Positions 34,060-45,700 are shown, counted from the first letter of the stretch. The stretch is 64,000 nucleotides of DNA from Megaleporinus macrocephalus (GCA_021613375.1 CM038725.1:15933175-15997174); one strand, 5' to 3'. Made by a program: numbers and translations. Notes: generated by a model from the sequence alone, not told the origin.

Positions 34060-34450
34060 TTCTGTCTGACTACATTTTCAAAAAACAGGATGAGCTGAAA
34101 CACTCCTTCTAACTTCATTGTGACTGCCATACGCACTGGAGAGTTTGGAAACTTGTTGATGTCCATGAAATGGGCCTGATGTGCTGATTTTTACATGAAC
34201 TACAATTATTGAGCAAGAAAACAAATGCCTAGGAATTTCCACAAGCCTCTGTTCAGACTGCAAGAAAATCAGATTCGTTTCCCAAATCAGATTCTTCGAG
34301 ATGGCTGCATTTGCAAGTAATCAGATCAGATTTGGGGTTCAGACACCACCATAGACACAGGACAAAGATGTGCTTTGACAAAGTCATTGTTAAAGACACT
34401 TTGAAATCAGATTTGAGCAGCCCGAGCATCCAGACTGATATGCATCAGTA
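34060..34450. repeat. fish interspersed repeat ('cagattcttcgagatggctg' type)
   Basis: 'cagattcttcgagatggctg', 'catttgcaagtaatcagatc', 'gattgcat' and 'gacactttgaaatcagattt' follow in an order I recognise from teleost repeat copies, probably of a DNA transposon. The right boundary is near 'ccagactgatatgc' (34430-34443). I did not find terminal repeats. Confidence 0.45.
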
Positions 34451-34454
34451 AAGA

Positions 34455-35055
34455 TTGCATTTAAAACCACTGTGTTTTTTTTTGCTGTCCAAATTAGTAG
34501 AAATCAATCTGTATGTGCCAAAATTTGGATTTGGGCTGTCAGTCCGGCCTAAACATTTTGAATGCAGGTTGAAACTAAACAGGAAAGTAGCTCCAGTGTT
34601 GAAGAACACTTCCCTAATACTATGGTTACCTTTTCTTGTTTATTTGATTAAATTTGTAATTACACACAACATGCAAAACACACTTTGAAACATTTTTGTG
34701 CTTCAGACCCCTTCCCCAAGTGGATGAACCTGATGACTGTGAGTGTACTGACATATTATTAAAAAATCAGCCAATTGAAACTCCTAAATAAGGGCGCTAG
34801 TGAATTACCTCCTACTACCTATCAGTATAAGGTTGAGTTAGCATCTGAGACCTAAACATACAGAGCCTGTGTGGGTGACAATGATATATAAAGATGTAGG
34901 ACGTAGCCTGAACAACTCCCACTCTGACTCTTGACAACTACTTTAGACTTTACAGGGTGACTCTAGGTTTAGGTTTATGGTTATGTTTGTTCCCTTGTGA
35001 CTCAGTAATGCTACTTCTTTCAAACTTCACCCAAAAACTAAAATAGACTTCTACG
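34455..35055. other. no recognised feature
   Basis: AT-rich DNA. A 77-codon frame at 34455-34688 has no motif. Confidence 0.4.
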
Positions 35056-35059
35056 GTAA

Positions 35060-35315
35060 ACTACAGACAGTGCTGCACCACGACTCTAGCCATCGGCCTG
35101 GAGACCGGAAGGTCACTGGCTCAATCCCATAAGCCTATGAGACACAACTGAAATGCCCTTGAACAAGGCACCTAACCCTCAACTGCTTCTCAGGCACTCG
35201 GGATAGAGTTGCCCATCGCTCTGGGGAAGTGTTCCCCTTACCCCCTTGTGTGTGTATTCACTACTGTGTGTATATGTGGATGTTTCACTGCAAAGGTGAG
35301 GTAAATGCAAAGACC
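35060..35315 (+). mobile_element. tRNA-derived SINE
   Basis: The head is tRNA-like. 'ctctagccatcggcctgg' stands where the polymerase III A box would be, and GGCTCAATCCC (35118-35128) matches the B box consensus GGTTCRANYCC at 10 of 11 positions. The body continues with 'gcccttgaacaaggcaccta', 'accctcaactgcttctcagg' and 'gtgtgtgtattcactactgt', the hallmark of a widespread fish tRNA-SINE. It ends near 'gtgaggtaaatgcaaagacc'. The copy is diverged, with no perfect target duplication seen. Confidence 0.8.
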
Positions 35316-35985
35316 AAAGGTCGAGAGTAGCACGCAGAGAGCTCCAGTTGTGCATACTTGCCCATTTTATTCACCAAAATCTCGAACACCTATCATAAGT
35401 AACACTTTGGGTACAACAGGTTAAAGAAGGCCCATGCACTGACTGTATGTAGCAAAAAGAGCGATTCTGTAAATGCCATATCCAGTTATCTCTGGCAGTA
35501 CGCAGGTAATATGTGTAAAATTTAACTGACAGTGTTCAGAAGCAGTAATTGACAGTGATGATGTACCTGCACCTTTCTGTAATAACATCCAGCAATGTTG
35601 TGACAGCACTGTTATGCAAGCTGTCATAGACTTGGCAAACCTGCTCTAATAGCTTTATGGCAGTCTTTCTATTACCAAAAATAGAAGGCAAAAGCACTGT
35701 AAGTTCTTCCTCACTGAAGGATTTAGTGAATAGCGTTCACCACGGCAAATTATGCCCCCTTTCCCCTCCACTTTTCATCATGCAGGGAATGATAAGCACT
35801 GTGAGTGTGTACAGAGAAAATATTGCTATTAGTGCGCGCGCGCACACACACACATTACACTACTCACATTGTGTAGCAATAGCTTTCCATGTCGTGCTGA
35901 GTAATATTACCCGCAGAGAATCATAAAGAAGATAGTCCAAATTGAAATTCTGTCATAGTTTACAGAGGTCTAATCCAAACATCTG
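35316..35985. other. no recognised feature
   Basis: Ordinary DNA with a short 'gcgcgcgcgcacacacacac' run near 35834. Confidence 0.4.
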
Positions 35986-35989
35986 TTCT

Positions 35990-36760
35990 AATGACGGGGG
36001 ATTTGCGGAGGATCTGCGAGTCTATGGGAAAAGCAAGGCACTTCACTCCACTCGCAAAGTTTGATCTAAGAGCCAAAAGCTTCCTCCTAATGTAAGCAAG
36101 CTTCCTGCGAGGCTGCTATTCCTAGAGCCGCTCTCGACTACCACTCAGGCTTTCAAACACGGGACGGCTCCAAAGGCTACAGGTCAAGATGAACAATAAC
36201 ACGATCATTCGCAAATAATGAAAAAATATACACAAGCTAAAAGAGGACCGGCAGAAAAAAGCAAGCTAATGGTCGACAAGTACCAAGGATACACGCCACA
36301 GCTTAAAAAAATAGCGTCCGTCCTTAAGAAAACATATATCAATTAATGGGCTAATGCGTCTAGCTATGCTAAGTAATTTCAGCTAGGAAGGCATCTAGTG
36401 GTAAGCTTTGCATTAACACTAATCTCTCTTCCTCGTCTAATAAAGACAGATTTACATTCTATTATTGTAGCAAAATCGTTATTCCATACCGGCGTTGTAT
36501 TTAAGTGATTTTCTTTTCTCCTTTTTTTTCCAGTGTCACAGATTGAAGAGGAAGTGTGTGATTTTAATCAGGCGGGCTTAAAGACTTTTCCCACTGTATC
36601 ACATCCTCCAGATGTGCAGGCCAGACAGGAATAGGTTTTTACTTTGAGGCATCCGAGGCTGACGGAGTCAAGTGGGAGATTATTGGGCCGCACTCAGCGC
36701 TTCTCCTAAACACCCAGCGCGCTCAAATATTTTGACAGTCATAAGAGAGGCAGAATGGAT
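35990..36760. promoter_or_regulatory. candidate conserved non-coding region
   Basis: Balanced-composition DNA with repeated 'aagctaa/gcaagctaatgg' type motifs (36234-36270) and 'catatatcaattaatgggct' (about 36332). A possible splice acceptor, 'cctttttttttccag' at about 36519-36533, has no matching donor nearby. Regulatory function is the best guess but weakly supported. Confidence 0.28.
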
Positions 36761-37059
36761 CAGTTACTATGCAAAACCAAAGCAATGGGGTTGTTTTTTT
36801 TCTGTGAGTGTGAGAGAAAAAATGAAAGACAGAGAACATTGTGAGAGTAAGTCAGAATGACTGTAGATTGTGAGAACTTGTAACTTATAAAAGAATGTAA
36901 AAGGAATTATAACCCAATTATGACCTTGTTGTTCAGCACTGGACAGAAACATTCTTTACTTTAAATGTAAGTTAATGTAAAAAAAAAAATATTTCAAGGG
37001 ATTTTGCACTTTAAACAAATTCTTTTTTACTGAACACAGTGGTAGGGAAGGGCCACCAC

Positions 37060-37452
37060 TAGATTCTCTGAATGGTCAGGACAGTAGGCAGCAATGGCAG
37101 TAGTGGCAGCAGCACCTATGCCCATTTGGGTGCTTTCCACTTCCTCCACCAGTGATGCTGCTTCTTGTGTACAGTCAGCCTTGACCAACTATGCCACTGG
37201 CATCTGCTCAAATCATCACTGGAAAGCCACAGCAAATGCCATCAAGCTGCCATGTCTGCCACCTGTCATCAGATGTTCTCGCTAGCCGCAACTCATTTTG
37301 CGGTCCCCCAACCGGGCTCTGCTGTTGAGCCTTATCACGCTGCATCTCCCCCTTGTTGTTCTTGCAATCCATGGCTGGGCTTTGTCCATTCCCCTGGTTC
37401 ACCATCATTTCCCAAAAGGCCAATTAGGGTTCAATCCAACTTCTGACACCAA
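37060..37452 (-). mobile_element. 5' internal fragment of an LTR retrotransposon with primer-binding site
   Basis: On the minus strand TGGTGTCAGAAGTTGGAT (37451 down to 37434) sits one base inside a TG...CA terminus. It has the form of a tRNA primer-binding site of the TGGTGTCAGAAGTGGG type seen in fish Ty3/Gypsy elements. Downstream (37423-37208, minus) is a 71-codon frame that could be the start of gag, but no zinc knuckle or protease is visible and the element breaks off near 37060. It is therefore a truncated, inactive copy. Confidence 0.5.
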
Positions 37453-37640
37453 TGTAGCATAGCGCCTTAATAGAATGCTCTTTTATTGAATACAAAGAGG
37501 AGTTGATGTACTTGATGTAGTTCAGTTGCAACCTTCGACTTTCAATTATGAAATGCTAAAAGAGGCTGCAAATTACAATTACAGTGGTGTTAGCCACAAC
37601 GCACAGCATAGCATAGCATAGCATAATAAATGATATGATA
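37453..37640 (-). mobile_element. partial LTR of the same retrotransposon
   Basis: The LTR edge next to the primer-binding site is TG on the plus strand (37453-37454), i.e. CA on the element's own strand. On the minus strand 'caataaaagagc' (about 37489-37478) provides an AATAAA polyadenylation signal about 30 bases before the LTR end, as expected for the R region. The outer LTR boundary is not clear. An AGCAT tandem run lies at 37604-37624. Confidence 0.45.
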
Positions 37641-38007
37641 AAATATACAAATTATTCAAAATGAGCCCTAGTTGCACCAGCATAGCTTTCACCTTAAACC
37701 GTAAAGGTTTACACTGTCTACACTGTCAAAACATAAACAATCCAAACTTTGAAAAGCCACCTAAGACCAGAGGTGTCAAGTAATTAAGTATAAAGTATAT
37801 TTATACTTTACTGGAGTAATTTTTTTAGATAACTTTTTACTTCTATTCCTTACATTTTCACACCATTATCAGTACTTTCTGCTCCTTAATTTTAAAAATA
37901 GCCTTGTTACTCCTATTTCATTTCAGCTTGTTTTCATTCATGTACATTTACATTCCAGTAAAGATTATTGACAACATGCCTTTGAAGTTTGACTTTTTGC
38001 ACCATAG

Positions 38008-38184
38008 CCCTTCTGTTATGTTAAAAAACTAAGGTCAAATTGACCCATACGTTATAAATACACTCAAAAACTGGGTCAAATAAGAACAGTAAAACTTTTT
38101 TTTACATTTTAACAACTATTTAATTAATATTTTTAACCAGTACCTGAGATATGGGTCAAATTGACCCGTAACAGAAAAGCAGGG
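38008..38184. mobile_element. nested piggyBac-like MITE (177 bp)
   Basis: CCCTTCTGTTATG at the left faces CCCTGCTTTTCTGTTACG (reverse complement) at the right. Each is followed inward by the palindromic phrase GGTCAAATTGACCC. The right side is followed by TTAA (38185-38188), the piggyBac target site, but the left flank reads atag instead, so the target duplication is not intact. 'GGGTCAAATTGACCC' with CCCT termini is a pattern I know from fish piggyBac-type MITEs. Confidence 0.5.
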
Positions 38185-38254
38185 TTAATGGTATTTTTTT
38201 CCCTTACATTACTTTTACTTTTATACTTTAAGTAGTTCCGAAAGCAGTACTTTT

Positions 38255-38294
38255 TGCGAGATGAGGATTCTAGAAGAAGAAAAAAAAATCGGAC
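38255..38294 (+). other. 40-bp templated filler inside the hAT element
   Basis: This segment ('tgcgagatgaggattctaga' and the following 20 bases) matches 32478-32517 at 39 of 40 positions in direct orientation, about 5.78 kb away. Neither neighbourhood is otherwise similar. It interrupts the normal hAT text between 'gcagtacttttt' and 'ctttttactggagtaaaaag'. Confidence 0.85.
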
Positions 38295-38435
38295 TTAAGC
38301 TTTTTTTTAAGCTTTTTACTGGAGTAAAAAGCTTAAGTTGATACTTTAACTTCTACAGAAGTATTTTTAAACATTAATACCTATACTTCTACCTGAGTAA
38401 TGACTGTGAATACTTTTGACACCTTTGCCTAAGAC

Positions 38436-39662
38436 TACACTATTGACTAAGTCTTCTTAGTTAACTACATAAATATCCTTTTCAATCACGAACACAAAAC
38501 AAACAATATTCAACTTTGTAACCTGCAACTAGTAGTACTTTGGCAGTTTCTCTCCAAATAACTTCTTTTCTGTTACCATGCTTATAATATTTACAAGAAG
38601 GGATCCCTCCTATTCTCCACTTTACAGATGATTTGATGCAATGAGTCAAAAACAGAAACATTAGTCAAGGCATTAGTCAAAAATGCTGCACTGCATGTGC
38701 TCTGCTATTACCAGCTGGTGTAGATAGCTTCTGTGACTGTAATAGCAGCATTCTGGCTTTGCTGTTGTTGCTAATTTACATCACTTGCTGTCAAAATGTT
38801 TTAGCCATAACTTTGAGATTCAATTCACTAACCTAGAAGAGCAAACCATGGAAACATGTACTTTCATGTGTTTTGTCACTGTATGGTGTAAAAGATTTCT
38901 CGCTTTGAACATACTTCAAATTTTTACAACAAAAGCAGACCGCAGCCAATCTGATTTATAAATGCATTTGTATGCCTCTATATATCCAGAAGTGACAGTG
39001 GCATGCCTGGTAGTCTTAGGTCTGCAGCCAAAGGAAAACAGTAGATAACCTGATAAACGTCTTCATACTTATTGCCCTTGCATCCGTCTATAGCATGTCT
39101 TCTGATGTTATGGACAAAGGAATATGACCTGTTGACCTCTTTTTGAAAACATTTCATATTTCAAAATCCATGACTGCCTGCGTAGCCCAGTGCCACTGAG
39201 TGCAGACATTGAACTACAGATTTGTGTGAAAGGATTTGCTCAACGTTGCTGCATATCACTGTGTTTCGCTTCTCTCAGCCATTTATTCTAAATTGCTCAA
39301 GTTCATTCAGAACTGAGGTAAGGAAATTCAGCTTTTTATACTGACACATTTGCTTAACGATTTGTTGACAGGCGTGCATCAGTTTCACTGACAGTAATGA
39401 ATGGCACACAGCTAGAGAAATAATAGACTTGTCTTTGGATGTGCGAGTGTCATTTATAACCTCAGCAGACATCAGTGGAAGAACAGATTGTGATACTAGT
39501 GCTAACAAACACACTTTATTTTAACTTCCAATTTCAGGACTTCAGGCAAGGTGCTCTGGTAGAAGTAGCAAGAGGAATTGCTTTAGATGAATCTCAGTGA
39601 TTTGCAATGACAGTGGGAATAAAAGTATGTGTGTGAACTGACCATATGCATGACAAGTGCTT

Positions 39663-39694
<32 letters not shown>

Positions 39695-40377
39695 CACATT
39701 CCAATGTAACCAGATGTTGAATCAGCCTATTGAATCAAAAGTAATCACCATGACAACGTGTGCATTTAAAATACCATATATAATTGATTTCATAGAAGAG
39801 AAAAATGCACCTATTAATGCTCTGTGCACATATGCATTGTTTTGCAGTTAATGTAAGATTTCACGAGACTGACAGGATACTGACATGAATCCCACTCAGC
39901 CTAATAAGAATTTGTAATGACCTTTGTTTATGTTAACAGCTCTGGTTTAAAGTGCTAAATCCCCAAGCTGGACTATGTTGATATTATTAATTTAAGGTAG
40001 TTTAGAATTTGCAATAAATGGTAACAGTAACAGTTGAACTGATTTCTCAACACTTTAAGCTTGATGTTGACTTTTTACTGATCACAAGATTATGACACTA
40101 ACACCATGGATGCCAGGTGAGGAGCCAGGTGATTTTGTGCTGACCTGCCGAACATCTTGTGATCCTGCAATGGGCAGGCATCTCGGCAAGGTCATCTAGG
40201 GTGTGCCTCAACCAGATACAAATTTGTGATATTCCGGGATCTGTACCTCTGGCTCCATGAAGGCTAGCTATGGGGCTTGTTGGATCATTAGGTTCATTGA
40301 AAAGGGCAAATCCCAATTTACTGATGTGTGGATCTGTATATGTCACTAACATATAAATTTTTTAATATAGTGTACCA
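38436..40377. other. mostly featureless, includes an (AAAT)n microsatellite
   Basis: The (AAAT)n repeat spans 39664-39693. The 84-codon minus-strand frame at 40098-40352 lies in slightly GC-richer DNA just left of the LINE. It has no recognised motif and may belong to an older insertion. Confidence 0.45.
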
Positions 40378-40379
40378 GA

Positions 40380-40660
40380 CATCCAGACGCACTGTTCATT
40401 GTCGCCGGAGATTTCAACCACGCTAATCTCCAGTCAGTCCTCCCTAAATTCCATCAGCATGTGGACTTTGCCATGAGAGGAGCGAACGCGTTGGACCTTG
40501 TTTACACAAACATACCCAGCACGTACCGGGCGGAGCCCCACCCCCACCTCACGTTCTCGGACCACATGTCTGTGTATCTGACTCCAGCTCATCAGACGCT
40601 CCAGACCAGTTCAGAAGCAGGTGAAAACCTGGCCAGCAGGAGCCACAGCATCAGTCACTG
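40380..40660 (+). pseudogene. endonuclease C-terminal remnant of the LINE
   Basis: Read from 40380, the frame gives HPDALFIVAGDFNHANL, later LDLVYTN and then [15 protein letters not shown] and SDH are the conserved metal and phosphate-binding motifs of APE-type endonucleases that nick DNA for target-primed reverse transcription. The N-terminal part, including the first catalytic glutamate, is missing because of the 5' truncation. Near 40600-40660 the frame shifts before the linker to the reverse transcriptase. Confidence 0.8.
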
Positions 40661-41604
40661 GCTACATCAGCAATTGTATTGATGATGTCACTGTCTCCAA
40701 GACCATCACCACACGCCCAAACCAGAAGCCGTGGATGACTCCTGAGGTGCGTGCGCTACTGAGGGCCCGCGACTCGGCCTTCAGAGTGGGTGCCAAGGCG
40801 GCCCTAGGGAAAGCAAGAGCCAAATTGTCACGAGCCATCCGAGAGGCAAAGCACGCACACGCCCAGAGAATCCACAACCACTTCAAGGACACGGGTGACA
40901 CGCGGCGCATGTGGCAGGGCATCCAGGAAATCACAAACTATAGGACAATGCCACCGTCCTGTGACAGTGATGCCTTCCTCCCTGATGCCCTGAACGACTT
41001 TTATGCACGGTTTGAGGCACAGAACAACAAGTTGGTGAGCAAGATAACACCCAAGCCAGATGAGCAGGTGTTGTGCCTGACTGCAGTGGACGTGAGGAAA
41101 ACTCTGCACAGAGTCAACCCATGGAAAGCTGCAGGACTAGACAACATGCCTGGCAGAGTGCTCAGAGAGTGTGCAGACCAGTTGACAGATGTTCTCACGG
41201 ACATCTTCAACGTCTCCCTGCGCAGCTCCACTGTCCCAACGTGCCTCAAGACCACCACCATTGTCCCCGTGCCGAAGAAGTCCACGGTGTCCTGCCTCAA
41301 TGACTACCTTCCCATAGCTCTCACGCCCATCATCATGAAGTGCTTCGAGAGGCTAGTCATGAGAAACATCAAGACCCAACTGCCCTCTTCATTGGACCCC
41401 CTGCAATTCGCATATCGTCCCAACCGCTCCACGGACGATGCCATCACCACCACCCTTCATCTCTCCCTTACCCACCTGGAGAAGAAGGACACCTACGTCA
41501 GAATGCTGTTCATAGACTTCAGTTCAGCATTCAACACCATCATCCCACAGAATCTCACCAGGAAGTTAAGCCTGCTGGGCCTCAACACCCCCCTATGCAA
41601 CTGA
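40621..41604 (+). pseudogene. LINE reverse transcriptase, N-terminal half (frameshifted)
   Basis: The frame encodes a basic linker ([20 protein letters not shown]) and then reverse transcriptase palm and fingers motifs. These include '[10 protein letters not shown]', '[20 protein letters not shown]', '[19 protein letters not shown]', '[17 protein letters not shown]' and '[13 protein letters not shown]', which holds the first catalytic aspartate. A short deletion (about 16-17 bp compared with the family, inferred) at 41601 joins 'LCN' to 'LTGRPQ' out of frame and creates the stop at 41602. The protein cannot be made intact. Confidence 0.85.
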
Positions 41605-42452
41605 CAGGGAGGCCCCAGTTAGTCCGGTTCGGGGACAGCAGCTCCAGCACCATCACCATGAACACTGGGGCACCCCAGGGCAGTGTACTGAGTCCTCTGT
41701 TGTTCACCCTGTTGACTCATGACTGTGTTGCGAAACACAGTTCTAACAGCATCATAAAGTTCGCCGATGATACAACTGTGCTGGGTCTCATCAGCAAAGG
41801 CGACGAGTCAGCATACAGGGAGGAGGTACAGCAGCTGACAGACTGGTGTACAGTCAACAACCTTCACTGGAATGTAGAGAAGACCAAGGAAATGGTTGTT
41901 GACTTCAGGAAATCAAAACCAGACCACTCTCCGCTTAACATCAACGGCTCCTTTGTGGAGATTGTTAAGAGCACCAAGTTCCTTGGTGTCCACCTAGCGG
42001 AGAACCTCACCTGGTCCCTGAACACCAGCTCTACAGCCAAGAAAGCCCAGCAGCGTCTCTACTTCCTCCGAAAACTGAGAAAGGCCCGTCTCCCTTCACC
42101 CATCCTCACCCTTTTCTATAGGGGAACCATAGAGAGCATCCTAAGCAGCTGCATCACTGCCTGGTTTGGGACCTGCACAGCCTCTGACCGCAAGTCCCTC
42201 CAACGCATTGTGAGGACAGCTGAGAGGATCATCGGAGTCTCTCTCCCCTCCGTCTTGGACATTTACACCATCCGCTGCACCCGCACAGCAACCAGCATTG
42301 TGGATGACCCCACCCACCCTTCACACAGACTGTTCTCCCTCCTGCCATCAGAAAGAAGGTACCGCAGCATCCGGTCCAACACGACCAGACTCTGCAACAG
42401 CTTCTTCCCCCAAGCCATAAGACTTCTCAACACAACTCAACGTCTGAACTGA
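41601..42452 (+). pseudogene. LINE reverse transcriptase, C-terminal half
   Basis: The continuing frame reads [11 protein letters not shown], then TGAPQGSVLSPLLFTLLTHD, then KFADDTTVLGLIS (catalytic FADD near 41760-41771), NVEKTKEMVVDFRK, STKFLGVHLAENLTWSL and finally SSCITAWFGTCTASDRKSLQ and SLPSVLDIYTIRC to the stop at 42450. All C-terminal reverse transcriptase and thumb motifs are present and uninterrupted. The half is displaced by one frame relative to 40621-41604. Confidence 0.88.
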
Positions 42453-42775
42453 TATCTTTTCTGGTACATGTTCTCTCTCTCTCTCTCATCATTTACCCCA
42501 GATATAAAAAGGGAAGCATTTTTGCACAAAGCATTGCACTATCAACTTTACTACCTCACTGGACTCACTGGACACATTGCAAAATTTGCACACTACCGGC
42601 AATTATTTATTATTCTCTGTCTGTACTGTGTTGTGCTGTCTGTTTGTTTGTGTTGCACTTGTGTCTTGTATGCACTGTCTATGTTGCACCATGGTCCTGG
42701 AGGAACGTTGTTTTGTTTCACTGTGTACTCTGTATGTAGTTAAAATGACAATAAAACCCACTTGACTTGACTTGA

Positions 42776-45700
42776 CTAGGTTACACTACACCCCTTCATG
42801 CTAAGGACTAGAGTTCAGTTCCATGCCTGGGCAAGATTTACACTCAACTGCGTAAAGTAGATCTCTGGATAAGATATGTATCTGTAAATGTATATGTAAC
42901 AGCCGTTTTTTTTTTTTATTTAGAGACTATTCAGTGCTCTAGTCTGCGGTTCAGAACAAAGCACAAATAACACAACTGGAAACACAGTAATTTGGTGTCA
43001 TGGCAGAAACAAGTCAAAGTAAATATTGCTTAAATACAAACAATAAAATATCTCATTTAGTGCACTCCAGTAGTTTTATAACTAAGCCATAACTTGGCCA
43101 TCTCAGTTATGGCTTTGCTATCTCTCTAACCAAATGCCATTGAGTTGCCTACCAAAATGGTGGCAGTGTGACTGTGTGACATCAGTGAAATACCATGAAT
43201 AGTAGAGGATCAACAAAACAAAGCATGTTATTTGACTTGGGACATGTGCACGCTTTATTCCACTGTAGGACATTCTGCTGTAACCACATTCTCTTGTGTT
43301 CATTCTTCATTTAGTTTTTGACTAAAATCTCCCCCCAGAAAATAACATTCTTTCCTTGCAAACCCAAATTAGCACTAAAATCTTTTATACAACATTACTG
43401 TTATACACTCTTACCTAAGTGATGATCTCCTCCACTACTCTTCTAACAACATTCAGCCTATCAGCAAAAGCTTTACAGCACAAAAGCATGCAGCGATTCA
43501 GCTGCTTCACCACAATCCCACTGCTTCATAAAGGCGTGAGGTGGGTTTTGAATAATAAAGGTGATGCAAGTGTGTATGCGGGGGTGTGGGGTGTGTGTGA
43601 GAGACATATCCCAAATCAAAGAGAATATGAACTAAGTCATTTGACAGTCTATAGGTCACATGCTCTTTTGACTTCTGACAGTTTGATGGATTGCTTTGAG
43701 AGTGAGCGGAGGGGAAAAAAAGAAATGCTTTCATTTCAAGAAAAAGAAAAATATTTCAAATGTAAATGCATTAATATTCATACACTTCAGGAGGAATAAG
43801 TGTCTTGTGTGTTGTGCGAGACGGTAACTAATCCGGACTATTTACAGGCACAAGGTCTGATGTGGAGCGAAAGGGAGAAAACCACAGAGTGGAACTCTGA
43901 ACTCTGCTCTGGTGGTCCTTGTATCACTTTAATCGATAGTAAAACAAAGATACAGCGGGGGGTAAGAGTCCCTACCAAATCAAATAATACGCTTGTTGAC
44001 TTACTTGACACCTCTGTGAATGCAGGGGCGCTCATTTAAAACATATTTATTTACTTGGCAAACACTCGTTCAGAAAACAAAGCCTAATACAATTCCCACA
44101 CATCCTGGAAAACCAGGATATCTTAAAGTTAGCTTTCCAGTTATGGAAGAGACCATAGGGGAAAACAACACATTTTAAAGTGGCCTGGAAATATAAGTGA
44201 AATTCTGGGTAAGGGTAAAATGCGGCCATTAAGCTAATCTAGCTGTTCGAGCTTAGTTTGAGTGTACAAGCATACACATTGAGTGGATTTGAATATTTCA
44301 GTGTTGCATGAACACAGACGCATAGATGGGAAAACTGGTTGTGTAGCATGTTTGTTATAATTTGACCAGTGATACGCAAACTGTTGAATACTGTATACTT
44401 GAGCTTTTACTATTAAATTACTTTTCTAGTTGTATAAACTTACTGGCTGTTTGAGTTGGTGCACAGTTAGAGACTGCAGCTCATATTTATACATACACTG
44501 CTTAAATCAGTGGTGCTTCACTGTTTTGTTTCTGACCACAGAACCATTCTTGGCTGGATGTTTTTGGCTAACATTGAGCTCCTAAAATATGAAAAACTGA
44601 TGCTCAAAACAATTGTGTCAAAACTTTAAGCACCATTGCTATTCACCTGCTATGCCCATCAGTGTTTTCCAAAAGGCTTCCCATTTGTTGTCTTGTGTAG
44701 AGACCACTGTTGACGATCAAAGGAAAGTAGGAGGGGCTTATGCTGTGCATCCTAAATCAGAAAAAATACTGTGTCTCTGCAAAGATAACTGGAGAAGGCA
44801 AACATACTTTAGTTTTCATGTAAGTCAATGGAACCAGACATTTTCCCAAGCAATTTCCAGTTGTTTCATCATGAAATGTACATACTATGTAAAGGGCAAC
44901 AGGCATTTTCAAACTGAAAAATCAATTAGCCCCAACAACAGTATATGTATTGTATGTAAAAGCTTGAAGGTCCCCCATTTTTTTTTAACTCTACAGTAGA
45001 CAGGTAACTTATTTTCACCTAGACAATTAACATAACACAATATAATAGGGCAGCCTAGTCATTTTGCATATGATCATAAAGCTTTTTGAGGCAGTTCAGG
45101 TTTTTCTATTGTTTGAAACTCATTTGCACAGTTTTGATTACCATTTGCACAAAACATGCTACCTTCATATATTTTGAATTCAAGTTTGTATTTTTCTGAG
45201 TGAGTCTGGGTTGTGTATGCATGAAATACAAATCCAGGGAATCATTAACACATGGACTACACAACATCAAACTAAATTAAAAGTGAAAATTGCACTTAAG
45301 CTGACAATCTGTGAATTGTAGAAGGTAGGTGTTTCTAACAAACACATATGATTAAAGCATAATCATCTGAATACTTTTTTATTATCTTTTGCCAGTGGAT
45401 GCTAAAGAAGCAGATTCAAAAGGTGAATGAGGATTTGACTTCATTCATATCAATTCATATCTCACAGAACACTGCTAACAGACCTTACTAACACATAAAG
45501 CTTCCTTGACCTGACACCACTTATAAACACAGTGCTATCAGTGCGGAGGAAACCAGCTCATTACCAGCAATAAGCAAATGTCACGACACAAAGAAGTGCA
45601 AAAGGAAGTCTGGTGACACAATGGGTATTATCACTGGTAGTCTCTCGCTCCTTCTCTCTCTCTCCCTCTCTTTCTCTCTGACAGGCAGCGTTTTAATTCT

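Larger units (their letters stand above)
37768..38427. mobile_element. chimeric non-autonomous hAT transposon (660 bp)
   Basis: The termini CAGAGGTGTCAAG and, in reverse complement, CAAAGGTGTCAAAAG are imperfect inverted repeats. The 8-bp direct repeat cctaagac flanks the element exactly (37760-37767 and 38428-38435), which marks it as a hAT insertion. Both sides show the 'acttctac/actttaagtagt' text of a fish hAT MITE family. The interior is mosaic: a nested piggyBac-like MITE (38008-38184), 40 bp copied from elsewhere (38255-38294), and a 12-bp inverted repeat (38294-38305 with 38326-38337). There is no transposase. Confidence 0.88.
40378..42775 (+). mobile_element. 5'-truncated LINE (Rex1/CR1-like or related non-LTR element)
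   Basis: A single non-LTR retrotransposon copy covers the last part of an APE-type endonuclease, the whole reverse transcriptase region with disruptions, a 3' untranslated region (42453-42740), and a tail of tandem ACTTG units (42758-42775). The 5' end is missing. The motif DFSSAFNT and the FADDT box place it near the Rex1/CR1 group of fish LINEs, although a related I/Nimbus-type clade cannot be excluded. At least two frameshifts make it inactive. Confidence 0.85.

Noticed and set aside
35060..35135. tRNA gene
   Set aside because: The A and B boxes belong to a SINE head that continues into typical SINE body text. The acceptor stem and anticodon arm do not fold convincingly.
36519..36580. Splice acceptor followed by a short open stretch ('cagtgtcacagattgaagag')
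   Set aside because: No plausible donor follows within exon-sized distance, so an exon could not be supported.
40098..40352. 84-codon minus-strand frame of fairly balanced composition
   Set aside because: No recognised domain, no conserved splice sites. It may be part of an unrecognised repeat beside the LINE.
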